In this document: positions 41,083 through 50,564 of the stretch, in pieces
Layout of the letters: every line of letters starts with the position of its first letter
How positions within the stretch are numbered: position 1 is the stretch's first letter
Assembly (NCBI RefSeq): GCF_023242475.1
Contig: NZ_JALJFG010000014.1
Coordinates: 58,599 to 122,598, forward strand
Source of the DNA: Pseudomonas sp. MWU15-20650
Lineage (GTDB): Bacteria; Pseudomonadota; Gammaproteobacteria; Pseudomonadales; Pseudomonadaceae
Length of the DNA: 64,000 bases
Direction of reading: 5' to 3'
The notes under the pieces: generated by a model
What the model saw: the letters and a program-made list of their open reading frames with translations, nothing else
Told to the model about the DNA's origin: nothing
The model's database searches: none
Made by a program: the position numbers and the translations under genes

Positions 41083-41092
41083 TTGTATACAA
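41083..41092. promoter_or_regulatory. Palindromic operator, site 2 (GntR/FadR-type)
   Basis: Second exact copy of TTGTATACAA, 28 bases before the gcl start. Paired sites 128 bases apart could allow looping. In P. putida the gcl operon is held off by the GntR-type repressor GclR, which makes these likely sites for its homologue. That gene is not in the window. Confidence 0.6.
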
Positions 41093-41119
41093 TTACAAAA
41101 CGCAAGAGGCACCAAAACC

Positions 41120-42895
41120 ATGAGCAAAATGAGAGCAATCGAAGCCGCCGTTCTGGTGATGCGTCGTGAAGGCGTAGATACCGCCTTCGGTATCCCGGGC
41201 GCCGCGATCAACCCGCTGTATTCGGCCTTGCAGAAGGTCGGTGGCATCGATCACGTCCTTGCTCGCCACGTTGAAGGCGCCTCGCACATGGCCGAGGGCT
41301 ACACCCGCACCAAGGCCGGCAATATCGGCGTGTGCATCGGCACCTCGGGCCCGGCGGGCACCGACATGGTCACCGGCCTGTACAGCGCCTCGGCGGACTC
41401 GATCCCGATCCTGTGCATCACCGGCCAGGCCCCGCGCGCCCGGATGCATAAGGAAGACTTCCAGGCCGTCGACATCACCAGCATCGTCAAGCCAGTAACC
41501 AAGTGGGCAACCACGGTCCTGGAACCCGGCCAGGTGCCGTATGCCTTCCAGAAAGCCTTCTACGAAATGCGCTCCGGTCGCCCAGGCCCGGTGCTGATCG
41601 ACTTGCCGTTCGACGTGCAGATGGCCGAGATCGAATTCGACATCGACGCCTACCAGCCGCTGCCCCTGGCCAAGCCATTGGCCACGCGCGTCCAGGTCGA
41701 GAAAGCCTTGGCGCTGCTGGACCAGGCCGAACGCCCACTGCTGGTGAGTGGTGGTGGTGTGATCAATGCCGACGCCAGCGAGTTGCTGGTGGAGTTCGCC
41801 GAGTTGACCGGCATTCCCGTGATCCCGACCCTGATGGGCTGGGGCACCATCCCCGACGATCACCCGCTGATGGTGGGTATGGTCGGCCTGCAAACCTCGC
41901 ACCGTTATGGCAACGCGACGATGCTCAAGTCGGACGTCGTGCTGGGTATCGGCAACCGCTGGGCCAACCGTCATACCGGCTCGGTGGAGGTCTATACCGA
42001 AGGGCGCAAGTTCATTCACGTCGACATCGAGCCGACGCAGATCGGCCGCGTCTTCACCCCGGACCTGGGCATCGTTTCCGACGCCGGTTCCGCACTGACG
42101 ATGTTCATTGAAGTCGCCCGCGAGTGGAAAGCCGCCGGCAAGCTCAAGGACCGCAGCGCCTGGCTGCATGACTGCCAACAGCGCAAAGCCACCCTGCACC
42201 GCAAGACCCACTTCGACAACGTGCCGGTCAAGCCGCAACGGGTGTACGAAGAGATGAACCAGGTGTTCGGCAAAGACACCTGCTATGTCAGCACCATCGG
42301 CCTGTCGCAGATTGCCGGCGCGCAGTTCCTGCATGTGTACAAGCCACGGCACTGGATCAACTGCGGCCAGGCCGGCCCGTTGGGCTGGACCATTCCCGCC
42401 GCACTCGGCGTGGTCAAGGCCGACCCAAGCCGCAAAGTGGTGGCGCTGTCCGGCGATTATGACTTCCAGTTCATGATCGAAGAGTTGGCGGTGGGCGCGC
42501 AGTTCAAGCTGCCGTATATCCACGTCGTGGTGAACAACTCCTACCTGGGGCTGATCCGCCAGGCCCAGCGTGGTTTCGAAATGGACTACTGCGTGCAGTT
42601 GTCCTTCGACAACCTCAATGCACCGGAACTCAACGGTTATGGCGTGGACCACGTCGCCGTCGCCGAGGGCCTGGGTTGCAAGGCCCTGCGAGTGTTCGAG
42701 CCAGGCCAGATCGCGCCCGCCTTGCGCAAGGCCGAGGCCATGATCGAAGAGTTCAAGGTCCCGGTGATCGTTGAGATTATTCTGGAGCGCGTGACCAATA
42801 TTTCCATGGGCACCGAGATCAACGCCGTCAATGAATTCGAAGATCTGGCCCTGGTCGGCAACGATGCGCCGACTGCCATTTCCCTGCTCGATTAA
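41120..42895 (+). CDS. gcl: Glyoxylate carboligase
   Basis: 591 residues from ATG 41120 ([11 protein letters not shown]). A thiamine-diphosphate enzyme that joins two glyoxylates into tartronate semialdehyde and CO2. Its active site keeps Val51 ([14 protein letters not shown]) where other ThDP enzymes have Glu, the hallmark of Gcl. The C-terminal cofactor segment [21 protein letters not shown] is present. First gene of gcl-hyi-glxR-ttuD-pyk, the pathway for glyoxylate, allantoin and ethylene glycol carbon. Confidence 0.97.
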   Translation: MSKMRAIEAAVLVMRREGVDTAFGIPGAAINPLYSALQKVGGIDHVLARHVEGASHMAEGYTRTKAGNIGVCIGTSGPAGTDMVTGLYSASADSIPILCITGQAPRARMHKEDFQAVDITSIVKPVTKWATTVLEPGQVPYAFQKAFYEMRSGRPGPVLIDLPFDVQMAEIEFDIDAYQPLPLAKPLATRVQVEKALALLDQAERPLLVSGGGVINADASELLVEFAELTGIPVIPTLMGWGTIPDDHPLMVGMVGLQTSHRYGNATMLKSDVVLGIGNRWANRHTGSVEVYTEGRKFIHVDIEPTQIGRVFTPDLGIVSDAGSALTMFIEVAREWKAAGKLKDRSAWLHDCQQRKATLHRKTHFDNVPVKPQRVYEEMNQVFGKDTCYVSTIGLSQIAGAQFLHVYKPRHWINCGQAGPLGWTIPAALGVVKADPSRKVVALSGDYDFQFMIEELAVGAQFKLPYIHVVVNNSYLGLIRQAQRGFEMDYCVQLSFDNLNAPELNGYGVDHVAVAEGLGCKALRVFEPGQIAPALRKAEAMIEEFKVPVIVEIILERVTNISMGTEINAVNEFEDLALVGNDAPTAISLLD

Positions 42896-42905
42896 GGAGA
42901 ACCTT

Positions 42906-43688
42906 ATGCCGCGCTTTGCTGCCAACCTGTCCATGCTGTTTACCGAACAGGATTTCCTTGCTCGCTTTAAAGCCGCCGCCGACGCGGGCTTCGAAGGGGT
43001 CGAGTACCTGTTCCCGTATGAGTTCAGCTCCGCTGAAATCAAGGCACAACTCGACGCCCATGGCCTGACCCAAGTGCTGTTCAACCTGCCGGCCGGTGAC
43101 TGGGCCCAGGGCGAGCGCGGCCTGGCCTGCCACCCCGACCGGGTCGAAGAATTCCGCGCTGGCGTCAAACTGGCGATCGCCTACGCCCAGGTGCTGGGCA
43201 ATACCCAGATCAACTGCCTGGCGGGCATTCGGCCTGCCGGTGTGGATGACGAAACCGTGGAAAAAACCTTCGTCGCCAACCTCAAGTACGCCGCCGACAA
43301 GCTACAGGCGGCGGGCATCAAACTGGTGATGGAGATGATCAATACCCGCGACATCCCGGGTTTCTATCTCAACAACACCGCCCAAGCCCTGTCGATTCGT
43401 GAACAAGTGGGCAGTGACAACCTGTTCCTGCAGTACGACATCTACCACATGCAAATCATGGAGGGCGACCTGGCCCGCACCATGGCGACGCACTTGGGTG
43501 AGATCAACCACATCCAGTTGGCCGACAACCCCGGGCGCAATGAGCCGGGGACGGGGGAGATAAACTATCGGTTCCTGTTCGAGCATTTGGACCGCATCGG
43601 CTACACGGGTTGGGTCGGCTGTGAGTACAAGCCGTTGACCACCACCGAAGCGGGCCTTGGCTGGCTCAAATCTCACAACGCGATCTAA
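42906..43688 (+). CDS. hyi: Hydroxypyruvate isomerase
   Basis: 260 residues, a TIM-barrel sugar-phosphate-isomerase-like enzyme that interconverts hydroxypyruvate and tartronate semialdehyde. It starts MPRFAANLSMLFTEQDFL; metal-binding residues are expected in EMINTRDIPGF, QYDIYHMQ and GCEYKP. AAGGAG overlaps the gcl stop codon, giving tight coupling. Confidence 0.95.
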   Translation: MPRFAANLSMLFTEQDFLARFKAAADAGFEGVEYLFPYEFSSAEIKAQLDAHGLTQVLFNLPAGDWAQGERGLACHPDRVEEFRAGVKLAIAYAQVLGNTQINCLAGIRPAGVDDETVEKTFVANLKYAADKLQAAGIKLVMEMINTRDIPGFYLNNTAQALSIREQVGSDNLFLQYDIYHMQIMEGDLARTMATHLGEINHIQLADNPGRNEPGTGEINYRFLFEHLDRIGYTGWVGCEYKPLTTTEAGLGWLKSHNAI

Positions 43689-43708
43689 CTGACACAACAC
43701 AATACCCA

Positions 43709-43798
43709 TGTGGGAGGGGGCTTGCCCCCGATGACGTCAGGTCAGTCAGTACAAGTTCGCCTGACACACCGCTATCGGGGGCAAGCCCCCTCCCACAT
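43709..43798. repeat. REP pair inside the gcl operon (hyi-glxR)
   Basis: 43709-43734 (TGTGGGAGGGGGCTTGCCCC) and inverted 43774-43798 (ATCGGGGGCAAGCCCCCTCC). It is transcribed with the operon and could affect mRNA stability. Confidence 0.88.
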
Positions 43799-43833
43799 TG
43801 AGCCGGTTGTGCAATAAAAAGAGGATTTTCATC

Positions 43834-44724
43834 ATGGCTAAAATCGGATTTATCGGCACCGGCATCATGGGCCAACCCATGGCCGCGAACCTGCAGAAAG
43901 CCGGTCATCAACTGTTTCTCTCCGAGCACCACGGCAAGGCCCCCTCCGAGCTGGTCGCCGCTGGCGCCGTGGCTCTGGCCAACCCGCAGCAGGTCGCCCA
44001 GGAAGCCGAGTTCATCATCGTAATGGTGCCCGACACCCCGCAGGTCGATGACGTGCTGTTCCGCGCCGACGGCGTTGCGGCGGGCCTGTCGCCGAACAAG
44101 GTGGTGATCGACATGAGCTCGATCTCCCCCACCGCCACCAAGGCGTTCGCGGCGAAGATCAATGCCACCGGCGCGCAGTACCTGGATGCGCCGGTGTCCG
44201 GCGGTGAAGTCGGTGCCAAAGCCGGTACGTTGAGCATCATGGTCGGTGGCGAGCCGCAGACGTTTGAACGCGCACTGCCGCTGTTCCAGGCCATGGGCAA
44301 AAATATCACCCTGGTAGGCGGCAATGGCGATGGCCAGACCGCCAAGGTGGCGAATCAGATCATCGTCGCGCTGAACATCCAGGCGGTGGCCGAAGCGCTG
44401 CTGTTCGCCGCCAAGAACGGCGCCGACCCGGCCAAGGTGCGTGAAGCGCTGATGGGCGGCTTTGCCTCGTCGAAGATCCTGGAAGTCCACGGCGAACGCA
44501 TGATCAAGGGCACCTTCGATCCAGGCTTCCGTATCAACCTGCACCAAAAGGACCTGAACCTGGCCCTGGCCGGTGCCAAGGAGCTGGGGATCAACCTGCC
44601 GAACACTGCTGGCACGCAACAGGTGTTCAGCACCTGCACGGCGATTGGTGGCGGCAACTGGGACCACTCGGCGCTGATCAAGGGCCTGGAGCATATGGCG
44701 AATTTCTCGATTCGCGAGAAGTAA
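43834..44724 (+). CDS. glxR: Tartronate semialdehyde reductase
   Basis: 296 residues from ATG 43834. A beta-hydroxyacid dehydrogenase that reduces tartronate semialdehyde to D-glycerate with NAD(P)H. N-terminal Rossmann motif GFIGTGIMGQPMAANL, substrate motif DAPVSGGEVGAKAGTLSIMVGG, and the catalytic Lys in GDGQTAKVANQ. GAGG precedes the start. Confidence 0.96.
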   Translation: MAKIGFIGTGIMGQPMAANLQKAGHQLFLSEHHGKAPSELVAAGAVALANPQQVAQEAEFIIVMVPDTPQVDDVLFRADGVAAGLSPNKVVIDMSSISPTATKAFAAKINATGAQYLDAPVSGGEVGAKAGTLSIMVGGEPQTFERALPLFQAMGKNITLVGGNGDGQTAKVANQIIVALNIQAVAEALLFAAKNGADPAKVREALMGGFASSKILEVHGERMIKGTFDPGFRINLHQKDLNLALAGAKELGINLPNTAGTQQVFSTCTAIGGGNWDHSALIKGLEHMANFSIREK

Positions 44725-44746
44725 ATCTTGATCTGAAATGCGATCG

Positions 44747-44841
44747 AATGTGGGAGGGGGCTTGCTCCCGAAAGCGGTGTACCAGTAGACAAAAATGTTG
44801 AATGAAAGACTGCTATCGGGAGCAAGCCCCCTCCCACATTT
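44747..44841. repeat. REP pair inside the gcl operon (glxR-ttuD)
   Basis: 44747-44772 (AATGTGGGAGGGGGCTTGCT) and inverted 44815-44841 (ATCGGGAGCAAGCCCCCTCC). Confidence 0.88.
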
Positions 44842-44904
44842 GATTGCATTTCAAGCCTGAAATTGAAGCACCTCTAATAACAAAAAATCTCCGGGAGCCC
44901 GCTT

Positions 44905-46185
44905 ATGTCGGTCGATCCGCAACACCTGCTTCGCGAGCTGTTTGCCACAGCCATCGACGCCGCCCATCCCCGGCAAGTCCTTGAACCTTATCTGCCCACC
45001 GACCGCAGCGGTCGCGTGATCGTGATCGGCGCCGGCAAAGCCGCGGCTGCCATGGCCTTGGTCGTCGAAAATTGCTGGCAGGGCGAAGTCAGCGGCCTGG
45101 TCGTCACCCGCTACGGCCACGGCGCGCCCTGCAAGAAAATCGAAGTGGTCGAGGCTGCCCACCCGGTGCCCGATGCAGCGGGCCTGGCGGTGGCCAAGCG
45201 TGTGCTGGCGCTGATCAGCAACCTGACCGAAGCCGACCGCGTGATCTTCCTGCTCTCCGGTGGGGGCTCCGCGTTGCTCGCCCTGCCCGCCGCAGGCATC
45301 AGCCTGGCGGACAAACAAGCCATCAACAAAGCCTTGCTCAAATCCGGCGCCACCATTGGCGAGATGAATTGCGTGCGCAAACACCTCTCGGCCATCAAGG
45401 GTGGCCGGCTGGCGAAAGCCGCATGGCCGGCGACGGTGTACACCTACGCCATCTCCGACGTGCCAGGCGACCAGGCCACAGTGATCGCCTCCGGCCCGAC
45501 CGTCGGCGACCCGAGCACCTCGCAACAGGCCCTGGCAATCCTCAAGCGCTACCACATCGATGCACCCGCCTCGGTACGCAGCTGGTTGCAGGACCCGGCC
45601 TCGGAAACCGTCAAACCCGGCGACCCGGTCCTCGCCCGCAGCCACTTCCAGTTGATCGCGCGACCACAGCAGTCCCTGGAAGCGGTGGCCGTGAAAGTGC
45701 GCCAGGCCGGGTTCAGCCCGTTGATCCTCGGCGACCTGGAAGGTGAAGCGCGGGAGGTGGCCAAGGTGCACGCCGGTATCGCCCGGCAAATCGTGCAGCA
45801 CGGCCAGCCCTTGGCGGCGCCGTGCGTGATCCTGTCCGGCGGTGAAACCACCGTCACCGTACGCGGCGATGGCCGTGGCGGGCGCAATGCCGAATTCCTG
45901 CTAAGCCTCACCGACAGCCTCAAAGGGCTGCCCGGCGTGTACGCCCTGGCCGGTGACACCGACGGCATCGACGGCTCGGAAGACAATGCCGGCGCGCTCA
46001 TGACCCCCACCAGCTACGTCCGCGCCGAAGCCCTGGGCCTGTCGGCCAGCGACGAGCTGGACAACAACAATGGCTACGGCTATTTCGCCGCGCTCGACGA
46101 CCTGATCGTCACCGAGCCGACCCGCACCAACGTCAATGACTTGCGCGCCATCCTGATTCTTGAGACTGCCAAACATGACGCCTGA
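44905..46185 (+). CDS. ttuD: Glycerate 2-kinase / hydroxypyruvate reductase family protein (MOFRL)
   Basis: 426 residues. Usually labelled hydroxypyruvate reductase TtuD, but the fold is the MOFRL-type glycerate 2-kinase: N-terminal VIGAGKAAAAMA, LLSGGGSALLALP, GEMNCVRKHLSAIKGGRLA, ILSGGETTVTVRGDGRGGRNAEFLL, and the C-terminal ALAGDTDGIDGSEDNAGA. Its place after tartronate semialdehyde reductase and before pyruvate kinase makes 2-phosphoglycerate formation more logical than reduction. Its end overlaps pyk by 11 bases. Confidence 0.93.
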   Translation: MSVDPQHLLRELFATAIDAAHPRQVLEPYLPTDRSGRVIVIGAGKAAAAMALVVENCWQGEVSGLVVTRYGHGAPCKKIEVVEAAHPVPDAAGLAVAKRVLALISNLTEADRVIFLLSGGGSALLALPAAGISLADKQAINKALLKSGATIGEMNCVRKHLSAIKGGRLAKAAWPATVYTYAISDVPGDQATVIASGPTVGDPSTSQQALAILKRYHIDAPASVRSWLQDPASETVKPGDPVLARSHFQLIARPQQSLEAVAVKVRQAGFSPLILGDLEGEAREVAKVHAGIARQIVQHGQPLAAPCVILSGGETTVTVRGDGRGGRNAEFLLSLTDSLKGLPGVYALAGDTDGIDGSEDNAGALMTPTSYVRAEALGLSASDELDNNNGYGYFAALDDLIVTEPTRTNVNDLRAILILETAKHDA

Positions 46186-47590
46186 CAAGAAGGTCAAAAT
46201 CCTCGCCACCCTGGGCCCGGCCACCGACGGTATCGACGACATCCGCGAGCTGGTGGAAGCCGGGGTGAATATCTTTCGCCTCAACTTCAGCCACGGTGAT
46301 CACGCTGATCATGCACAGCGCTACCAGTGGATTCGCCAGGTGGAGCGCCAGCTGAATTACCCGCTGGGTATTCTCATGGACTTGCAAGGGCCGAAACTGC
46401 GGGTCGGGCGTTTTGCCGAGGGCAAGGTACAACTGGTGCGCGGCCAGGCGTTGCGCCTGGACCTGGACCCGACCCCCGGCGACCAGCGCCGGGTCAACCT
46501 GCCCCACCCGGAAATCATCGCGGCGTTGGAGCCGGGCATGGATCTGCTGCTGGATGACGGCAAGCTGCGCCTGCGGGTCATCACCAAGCACGCCGACGCT
46601 ATCGACACCACCGTGCTCAATGGCGGTGAGTTGTCCGACCGCAAAGGTGTGAATGTGCCGCAAGCCTTGCTCGAGCTCAGCCCGCTGACCGCCAAGGATC
46701 GGCGTGACCTGAGCTTCGGCCTGGAACTGGGTGTGGACTGGGTGGCACTGTCATTTGTACAGCGCCCGGAAGATATCCGCGAAGCACGAGAGTTGATCGG
46801 CGACCGGGCTTTCCTGATGGCCAAGATCGAGAAACCCTCGGCCGTGCAGCGCTTGCAGGAAATCGCCGAACTCAGCGACGCGATCATGGTGGCCAGAGGG
46901 GATCTAGGTGTGGAAGTGCCGGCCGAAAGCGTGCCGCAAATCCAGAAAGACATCATCAGCACCTGCCGCCATTTGGGTAAGCCGGTGGTAGTGGCCACGC
47001 AGATGTTGGAGTCCATGCGTTTCTCCCCGGCACCGACCCGCGCCGAAGTCACGGATGTGGCCAATGCGGTGGCCGAAGGCGCGGATGCGGTGATGCTGTC
47101 GGCGGAAACCGCCTCGGGCGAGTACCCGCTGGAGGCCGTGCAGATGATGAGCAAGATCATTCGCCAGGTGGAAAACGGCCCGGATTACCAGACGCAACTG
47201 GACGTCAGCCGCCCCAGGGCGGAGGCCACGGTGTCGGACGCCATCAGCTGTGCGATCCGGCGTATCAGTAGCATCCTGCCGGTGGCGGTGCTGGTGAACT
47301 ACAGCGAGTCGGGCAGTTCCAGCTTGCGCGCGGCACGGGAACGGCCGGTGGCGCCGATCCTCAACCTCACCCCGAACCTGTCTACCGCTCGGCGCTTGAG
47401 CGTGGCGTGGGGCGTGCACTCGGTGGTCAATGATCGGCTGCGCCAGGTGGATGAGGTGTGCTCCACCGCGTTGGAGATTGCCCAGGCCCAGGGCATGGCA
47501 CAGCGCGGGGATACGTTGGTGATTACCGCAGGGGTACCGTTCGGGCAGCCGGGGTCGACGAACTCGTTGCGTATTGAGACGTTGATTTAG
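46175..47590 (+). CDS. pykF: Pyruvate kinase
   Basis: 471 residues from ATG 46175. It completes the pathway from 2-phosphoglycerate (via enolase) to pyruvate with ATP gain. Family motifs: KILATLGPATDG, FRLNFSHGDHADH, the catalytic Lys in FLMAKIEKPSAV, MVARGDLGVE, ATQMLESM. It overlaps ttuD, a sign of coupled expression. A second housekeeping pyk is expected elsewhere. Confidence 0.95.
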   Translation: MTPDKKVKILATLGPATDGIDDIRELVEAGVNIFRLNFSHGDHADHAQRYQWIRQVERQLNYPLGILMDLQGPKLRVGRFAEGKVQLVRGQALRLDLDPTPGDQRRVNLPHPEIIAALEPGMDLLLDDGKLRLRVITKHADAIDTTVLNGGELSDRKGVNVPQALLELSPLTAKDRRDLSFGLELGVDWVALSFVQRPEDIREARELIGDRAFLMAKIEKPSAVQRLQEIAELSDAIMVARGDLGVEVPAESVPQIQKDIISTCRHLGKPVVVATQMLESMRFSPAPTRAEVTDVANAVAEGADAVMLSAETASGEYPLEAVQMMSKIIRQVENGPDYQTQLDVSRPRAEATVSDAISCAIRRISSILPVAVLVNYSESGSSSLRAARERPVAPILNLTPNLSTARRLSVAWGVHSVVNDRLRQVDEVCSTALEIAQAQGMAQRGDTLVITAGVPFGQPGSTNSLRIETLI

Positions 47591-47605
47591 CGCCTGCAAG
47601 GGCCC

Positions 47606-47683
47606 CTTCGGGGGCAAGCCCCCTCCCACATTGGACTGCATGCACACCTATGTGCACCCAAGGGAGGAGCTTGCTCCCGATAG
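47606..47683. repeat. REP pair after pykF
   Basis: 47606-47632 (TTCGGGGGCAAGCCCCCTCC) and inverted 47662-47683 (GGGAGGAGCTTGCTCCCGAT), the second degenerate. Confidence 0.8.
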
Positions 47684-47713
47684 GGACAACTCGGCCCCAC
47701 TGACTGACTAAAA

Positions 47714-48589
47714 ATGCACAACCATTCCTGCCCCGACTGGGCTGAAGCCCTGCTCAATGGCTTCAGCCAGATCTTCCTCCAGCGACACCCGCTGTGCGGC
47801 CTGCTGTGCCTGCTGGCCATCCTGATCGGTGCCCCGGCCTGGCTTGGCGGGGCGCTGTTGGGGGGCGTCGCAGGGTTGCTCACGGCTCAACGCCGTGGGT
47901 ATCCCAAGGCCGAGCGGCAGGCCGGTCTTTACAGCTACAACGGCGTACTCCTGGGGTTGTTGATCAGCCAGCACTTCACCTGGTCGGCGCTGCTGCCGCC
48001 ACTGATCCTGGCGTGCGGCGGCCTGAGTGCGATCCTCACCCGGCAATGGTTGAAACACAGCTCCCAGCCCAATGACCTGCCCGCCTACACCGCGCCCTTT
48101 GTCGGCCTGGGCTGGTTGCTGATCGGCACCGTACCTGCAAGCACGCTTGTGCCGATCGAACCCAATACCGTCTCCGTGCTGGCCGCTCCCTTTACCGGCC
48201 TGGGGCAAATCATGCTGCTGGAGCAGCCGCTGGCCGGCGCGTTGATTGCACTGGGCCTGTGGCTGGCCAACCGCCGCGCCGCGTTATGGGCCTTGATCGG
48301 TGCCACCCTCGGCATGCTGGCCGCCTTGCTGCTGGATGAACCGAGCAGCGCACTGCTCGGCCTGCACAGCTATAACCCGGCGTTGGCAGCCGTGGCCCTG
48401 AGCCAGACACGTCGCCAACCCTGGCTACCGCTGCTCGGCATCCTCCTGGCCATTGTGCTCACGCCCGGCTTCGCGGCCCTGCACCTGCCTGCGCTGACCG
48501 CACCGTTTATCCTCGCCTGCTGGCTGGTGCGCGCCGGCCACCGAGTCCTTCAGAAACCCCACATGGACAGCCCCTTCGAATCCCCCTAG
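47714..48589 (+). CDS. Urea transporter (UT family)
   Basis: 291 residues, strongly hydrophobic, with ten or so membrane segments in two inverted halves. Each half carries the UT signature: LYSYNGVLLGL (first) and LHSYNPALAAVAL (second). UT proteins form urea channels. No urease or urea-carboxylase gene is nearby. No clear ribosome binding site precedes the ATG. The family call is good; the solute is not proven. Confidence 0.85.
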   Translation: MHNHSCPDWAEALLNGFSQIFLQRHPLCGLLCLLAILIGAPAWLGGALLGGVAGLLTAQRRGYPKAERQAGLYSYNGVLLGLLISQHFTWSALLPPLILACGGLSAILTRQWLKHSSQPNDLPAYTAPFVGLGWLLIGTVPASTLVPIEPNTVSVLAAPFTGLGQIMLLEQPLAGALIALGLWLANRRAALWALIGATLGMLAALLLDEPSSALLGLHSYNPALAAVALSQTRRQPWLPLLGILLAIVLTPGFAALHLPALTAPFILACWLVRAGHRVLQKPHMDSPFESP

Positions 48590-48620
48590 GCTTGCTCGAT
48601 ATTCGATTCAGGCGACTTCC

Positions 48621-49442
48621 ATGGACAGCAATAACTGGCGTCAACGACTGTATGTAATGGTGTTCCAGAGCAACACCGTGGCCGGCCGACGCTTCGACAG
48701 CACCCTACTTTTGATCATCCTCGCAAGCCTGGTGATCGTGATCCTCGACAGCATCCAGGAGGTGCACGACAACTACGCCGATGTACTGGCCTATATCGAG
48801 TGGGGCTTTACGATCATCTTCGCCATCGAGTACGGGCTGCGCCTGTATTGCTCGCCCAAGCCACTGCGTTATGCGTTCAGCTTTTATGGCTTGGTGGACC
48901 TGCTGGCCATCGTGCCCGGCATCCTCGCCCTGTATTACAGCGACGCCCAATACCTGCTGATCATCCGCATCATCCGCATGCTGCGCATCTTCCGTGTGCT
49001 CAAGCTGGGGCCGTACCTCAAGCAAGCCAACTACCTGATGTCGGCGCTGCAGGGCAGCAAGCAGAAGATCGTGGTGTTCCTGCTGAGCGTGTGCACCCTG
49101 GTGACGGTGTTCGGCACCTTGATGTATGTAATTGAAGGCCCGGAGCATGGGTTTACCAGTATTCCCAAAGGGATCTACTGGGCCATTGTGACCCTGACCA
49201 CCGTGGGCTTTGGCGATATCGTGCCGAAGACGCCGCTGGGCCAGGTGATTTCGTCGCTGGTGATGATCACCGGTTATTCGATCATCGCCGTACCCACGGG
49301 GATCTTCACGGCGGAATTGGCCAATGCCATGCGCGGTGAACAACTGCAACACGACTGCCCGGTGTGCAAGAAAAACACCCACGAATCCAGTGCGGCATTC
49401 TGCTCTCGATGCGGCAGTGCACTTTTTAAGAAAGTGGAATAA
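48621..49442 (+). CDS. Voltage-gated potassium channel-like protein with C-terminal zinc ribbon
   Basis: 273 residues with six membrane helices. S4 carries four regularly spaced Arg (residues 115-128, IRIIRMLRIFRVLK). The pore helix leads to the selectivity filter TVGFGD (194-199), a K+ type filter. After S6 a short tail has two CxxC pairs, Cys246/249 and Cys261/264 (CPVCKKN, CSRCG), a probable zinc ribbon. No RCK or cyclic-nucleotide domain is present. The gene lies 31 bases after the urea transporter and may be cotranscribed. Confidence 0.9.
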   Translation: MDSNNWRQRLYVMVFQSNTVAGRRFDSTLLLIILASLVIVILDSIQEVHDNYADVLAYIEWGFTIIFAIEYGLRLYCSPKPLRYAFSFYGLVDLLAIVPGILALYYSDAQYLLIIRIIRMLRIFRVLKLGPYLKQANYLMSALQGSKQKIVVFLLSVCTLVTVFGTLMYVIEGPEHGFTSIPKGIYWAIVTLTTVGFGDIVPKTPLGQVISSLVMITGYSIIAVPTGIFTAELANAMRGEQLQHDCPVCKKNTHESSAAFCSRCGSALFKKVE

Positions 49443-49539
49443 GCAAAGTTCTTTTTAATCTTTAAGCGGCTATGCCCCCCCGGCTATAGTCGCTGGCAAA
49501 TGGCCTTCTCCCCGTCTCTCGAACAACAAGGAATGAGCA

Positions 49540-50544
49540 GTGAAAAAAATCCTCAGCGCCTCTTTATTCGCCGCCGGCCTGGCCCTGGCCGGCGCCGTCC
49601 AAGCCGCCCCGGTCACCCTGCTCAACGTCTCCTACGACGTGATGCGCGATTTCTACAAGGACTACAACGCTGCCTTCCAAAAGCACTGGGAGGCCGAGCA
49701 CCCGAACGACAAGCTGACCTTGCAGATGTCCTTCGGCGGCTCCAGCAAGCAAGCACGCTCGGTGATCGACGGCCTGCCGGCTGACGTGATCACCATGAAC
49801 ATGGCCACCGACATCAACGCCCTGGTCGACAACGGCAAACTGGTGCCGGACAACTGGGTCACCCGCCTGCCGAACAACAGCGCGCCGTTCACCTCGGCCA
49901 CCGTTTTCATTGTGCGCAAAGGCAACCCCAAAGCCCTGAAAGACTGGCCGGACCTGCTCAAGGATGGCGTGCAGGTGATCGTGCCTAACCCGAAAACCTC
50001 CGGTAACGGCCGCTACACCTACCTGTCGGCCTGGGGTTATGTGCTCAAGAACGGCGGTGATGAAGAGAAGGCCAAGACCTTTGTCGGCAAGCTCTTCAAA
50101 CAAGCGCCGGTACTGGATACCGGTGGCCGTGCAGCCACCACCACCTTCATGACCAACCAGATCGGCGACGTGCTGGTGACCTTTGAAAACGAAGCGGAAA
50201 TGATTGCCCGTGAATTCGGCCGTGATCAGTTCGAAGTGATCTACCCAAGCGTTTCTGCCGAAGCCGAGCCACCGGTGTCGGTGGTCGATAAAGTGGTCGA
50301 GAAGAAAGGCACCCGCGCCGCCGCCGAGGACTACTTGAAGTACCTGTGGTCGCCGGAAGGTCAGGAAATCGCGGCCAACAACTACTTGCGCCCACGTGAT
50401 CCGAAAGTGCTGGCCAAGTACACCGACCGGTTCCCGAAAGTCGACTTCCTGTCGGTGGAGAAGACCTTTGGTGACTGGCGCACCGTGCAGAAGACCCACT
50501 TCAATGATGGTGGGGTGTTTGACCAGATCTACAGCGGCCAATAA
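49540..50544 (+). CDS. sbp: Periplasmic sulfate-binding protein (orphan)
   Basis: 334 residues from GTG 49540, with AAGGA seven bases upstream. Signal peptide ends near VQAAPV. Sulfate-binding segments: LLNVSYDVMRDFY, SFGGSSKQARSVIDGLPADV, PKTSGNGRYTYLSAWGY, and the C-terminal LRPRDPKVLAKY. It delivers sulfate or thiosulfate to CysTWA, which usually follows. Here the permease and ATPase genes are absent and REP elements follow at once. Confidence 0.94.
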   Translation: MKKILSASLFAAGLALAGAVQAAPVTLLNVSYDVMRDFYKDYNAAFQKHWEAEHPNDKLTLQMSFGGSSKQARSVIDGLPADVITMNMATDINALVDNGKLVPDNWVTRLPNNSAPFTSATVFIVRKGNPKALKDWPDLLKDGVQVIVPNPKTSGNGRYTYLSAWGYVLKNGGDEEKAKTFVGKLFKQAPVLDTGGRAATTTFMTNQIGDVLVTFENEAEMIAREFGRDQFEVIYPSVSAEAEPPVSVVDKVVEKKGTRAAAEDYLKYLWSPEGQEIAANNYLRPRDPKVLAKYTDRFPKVDFLSVEKTFGDWRTVQKTHFNDGGVFDQIYSGQ

Positions 50545-50564
50545 CTGAACAAACGCGGTAAAAA

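Noticed and set aside
41093..43168. Long open frame on the minus strand opposite gcl and hyi
   Set aside because: It spans two well-supported genes on the other strand and shows only shadow composition.
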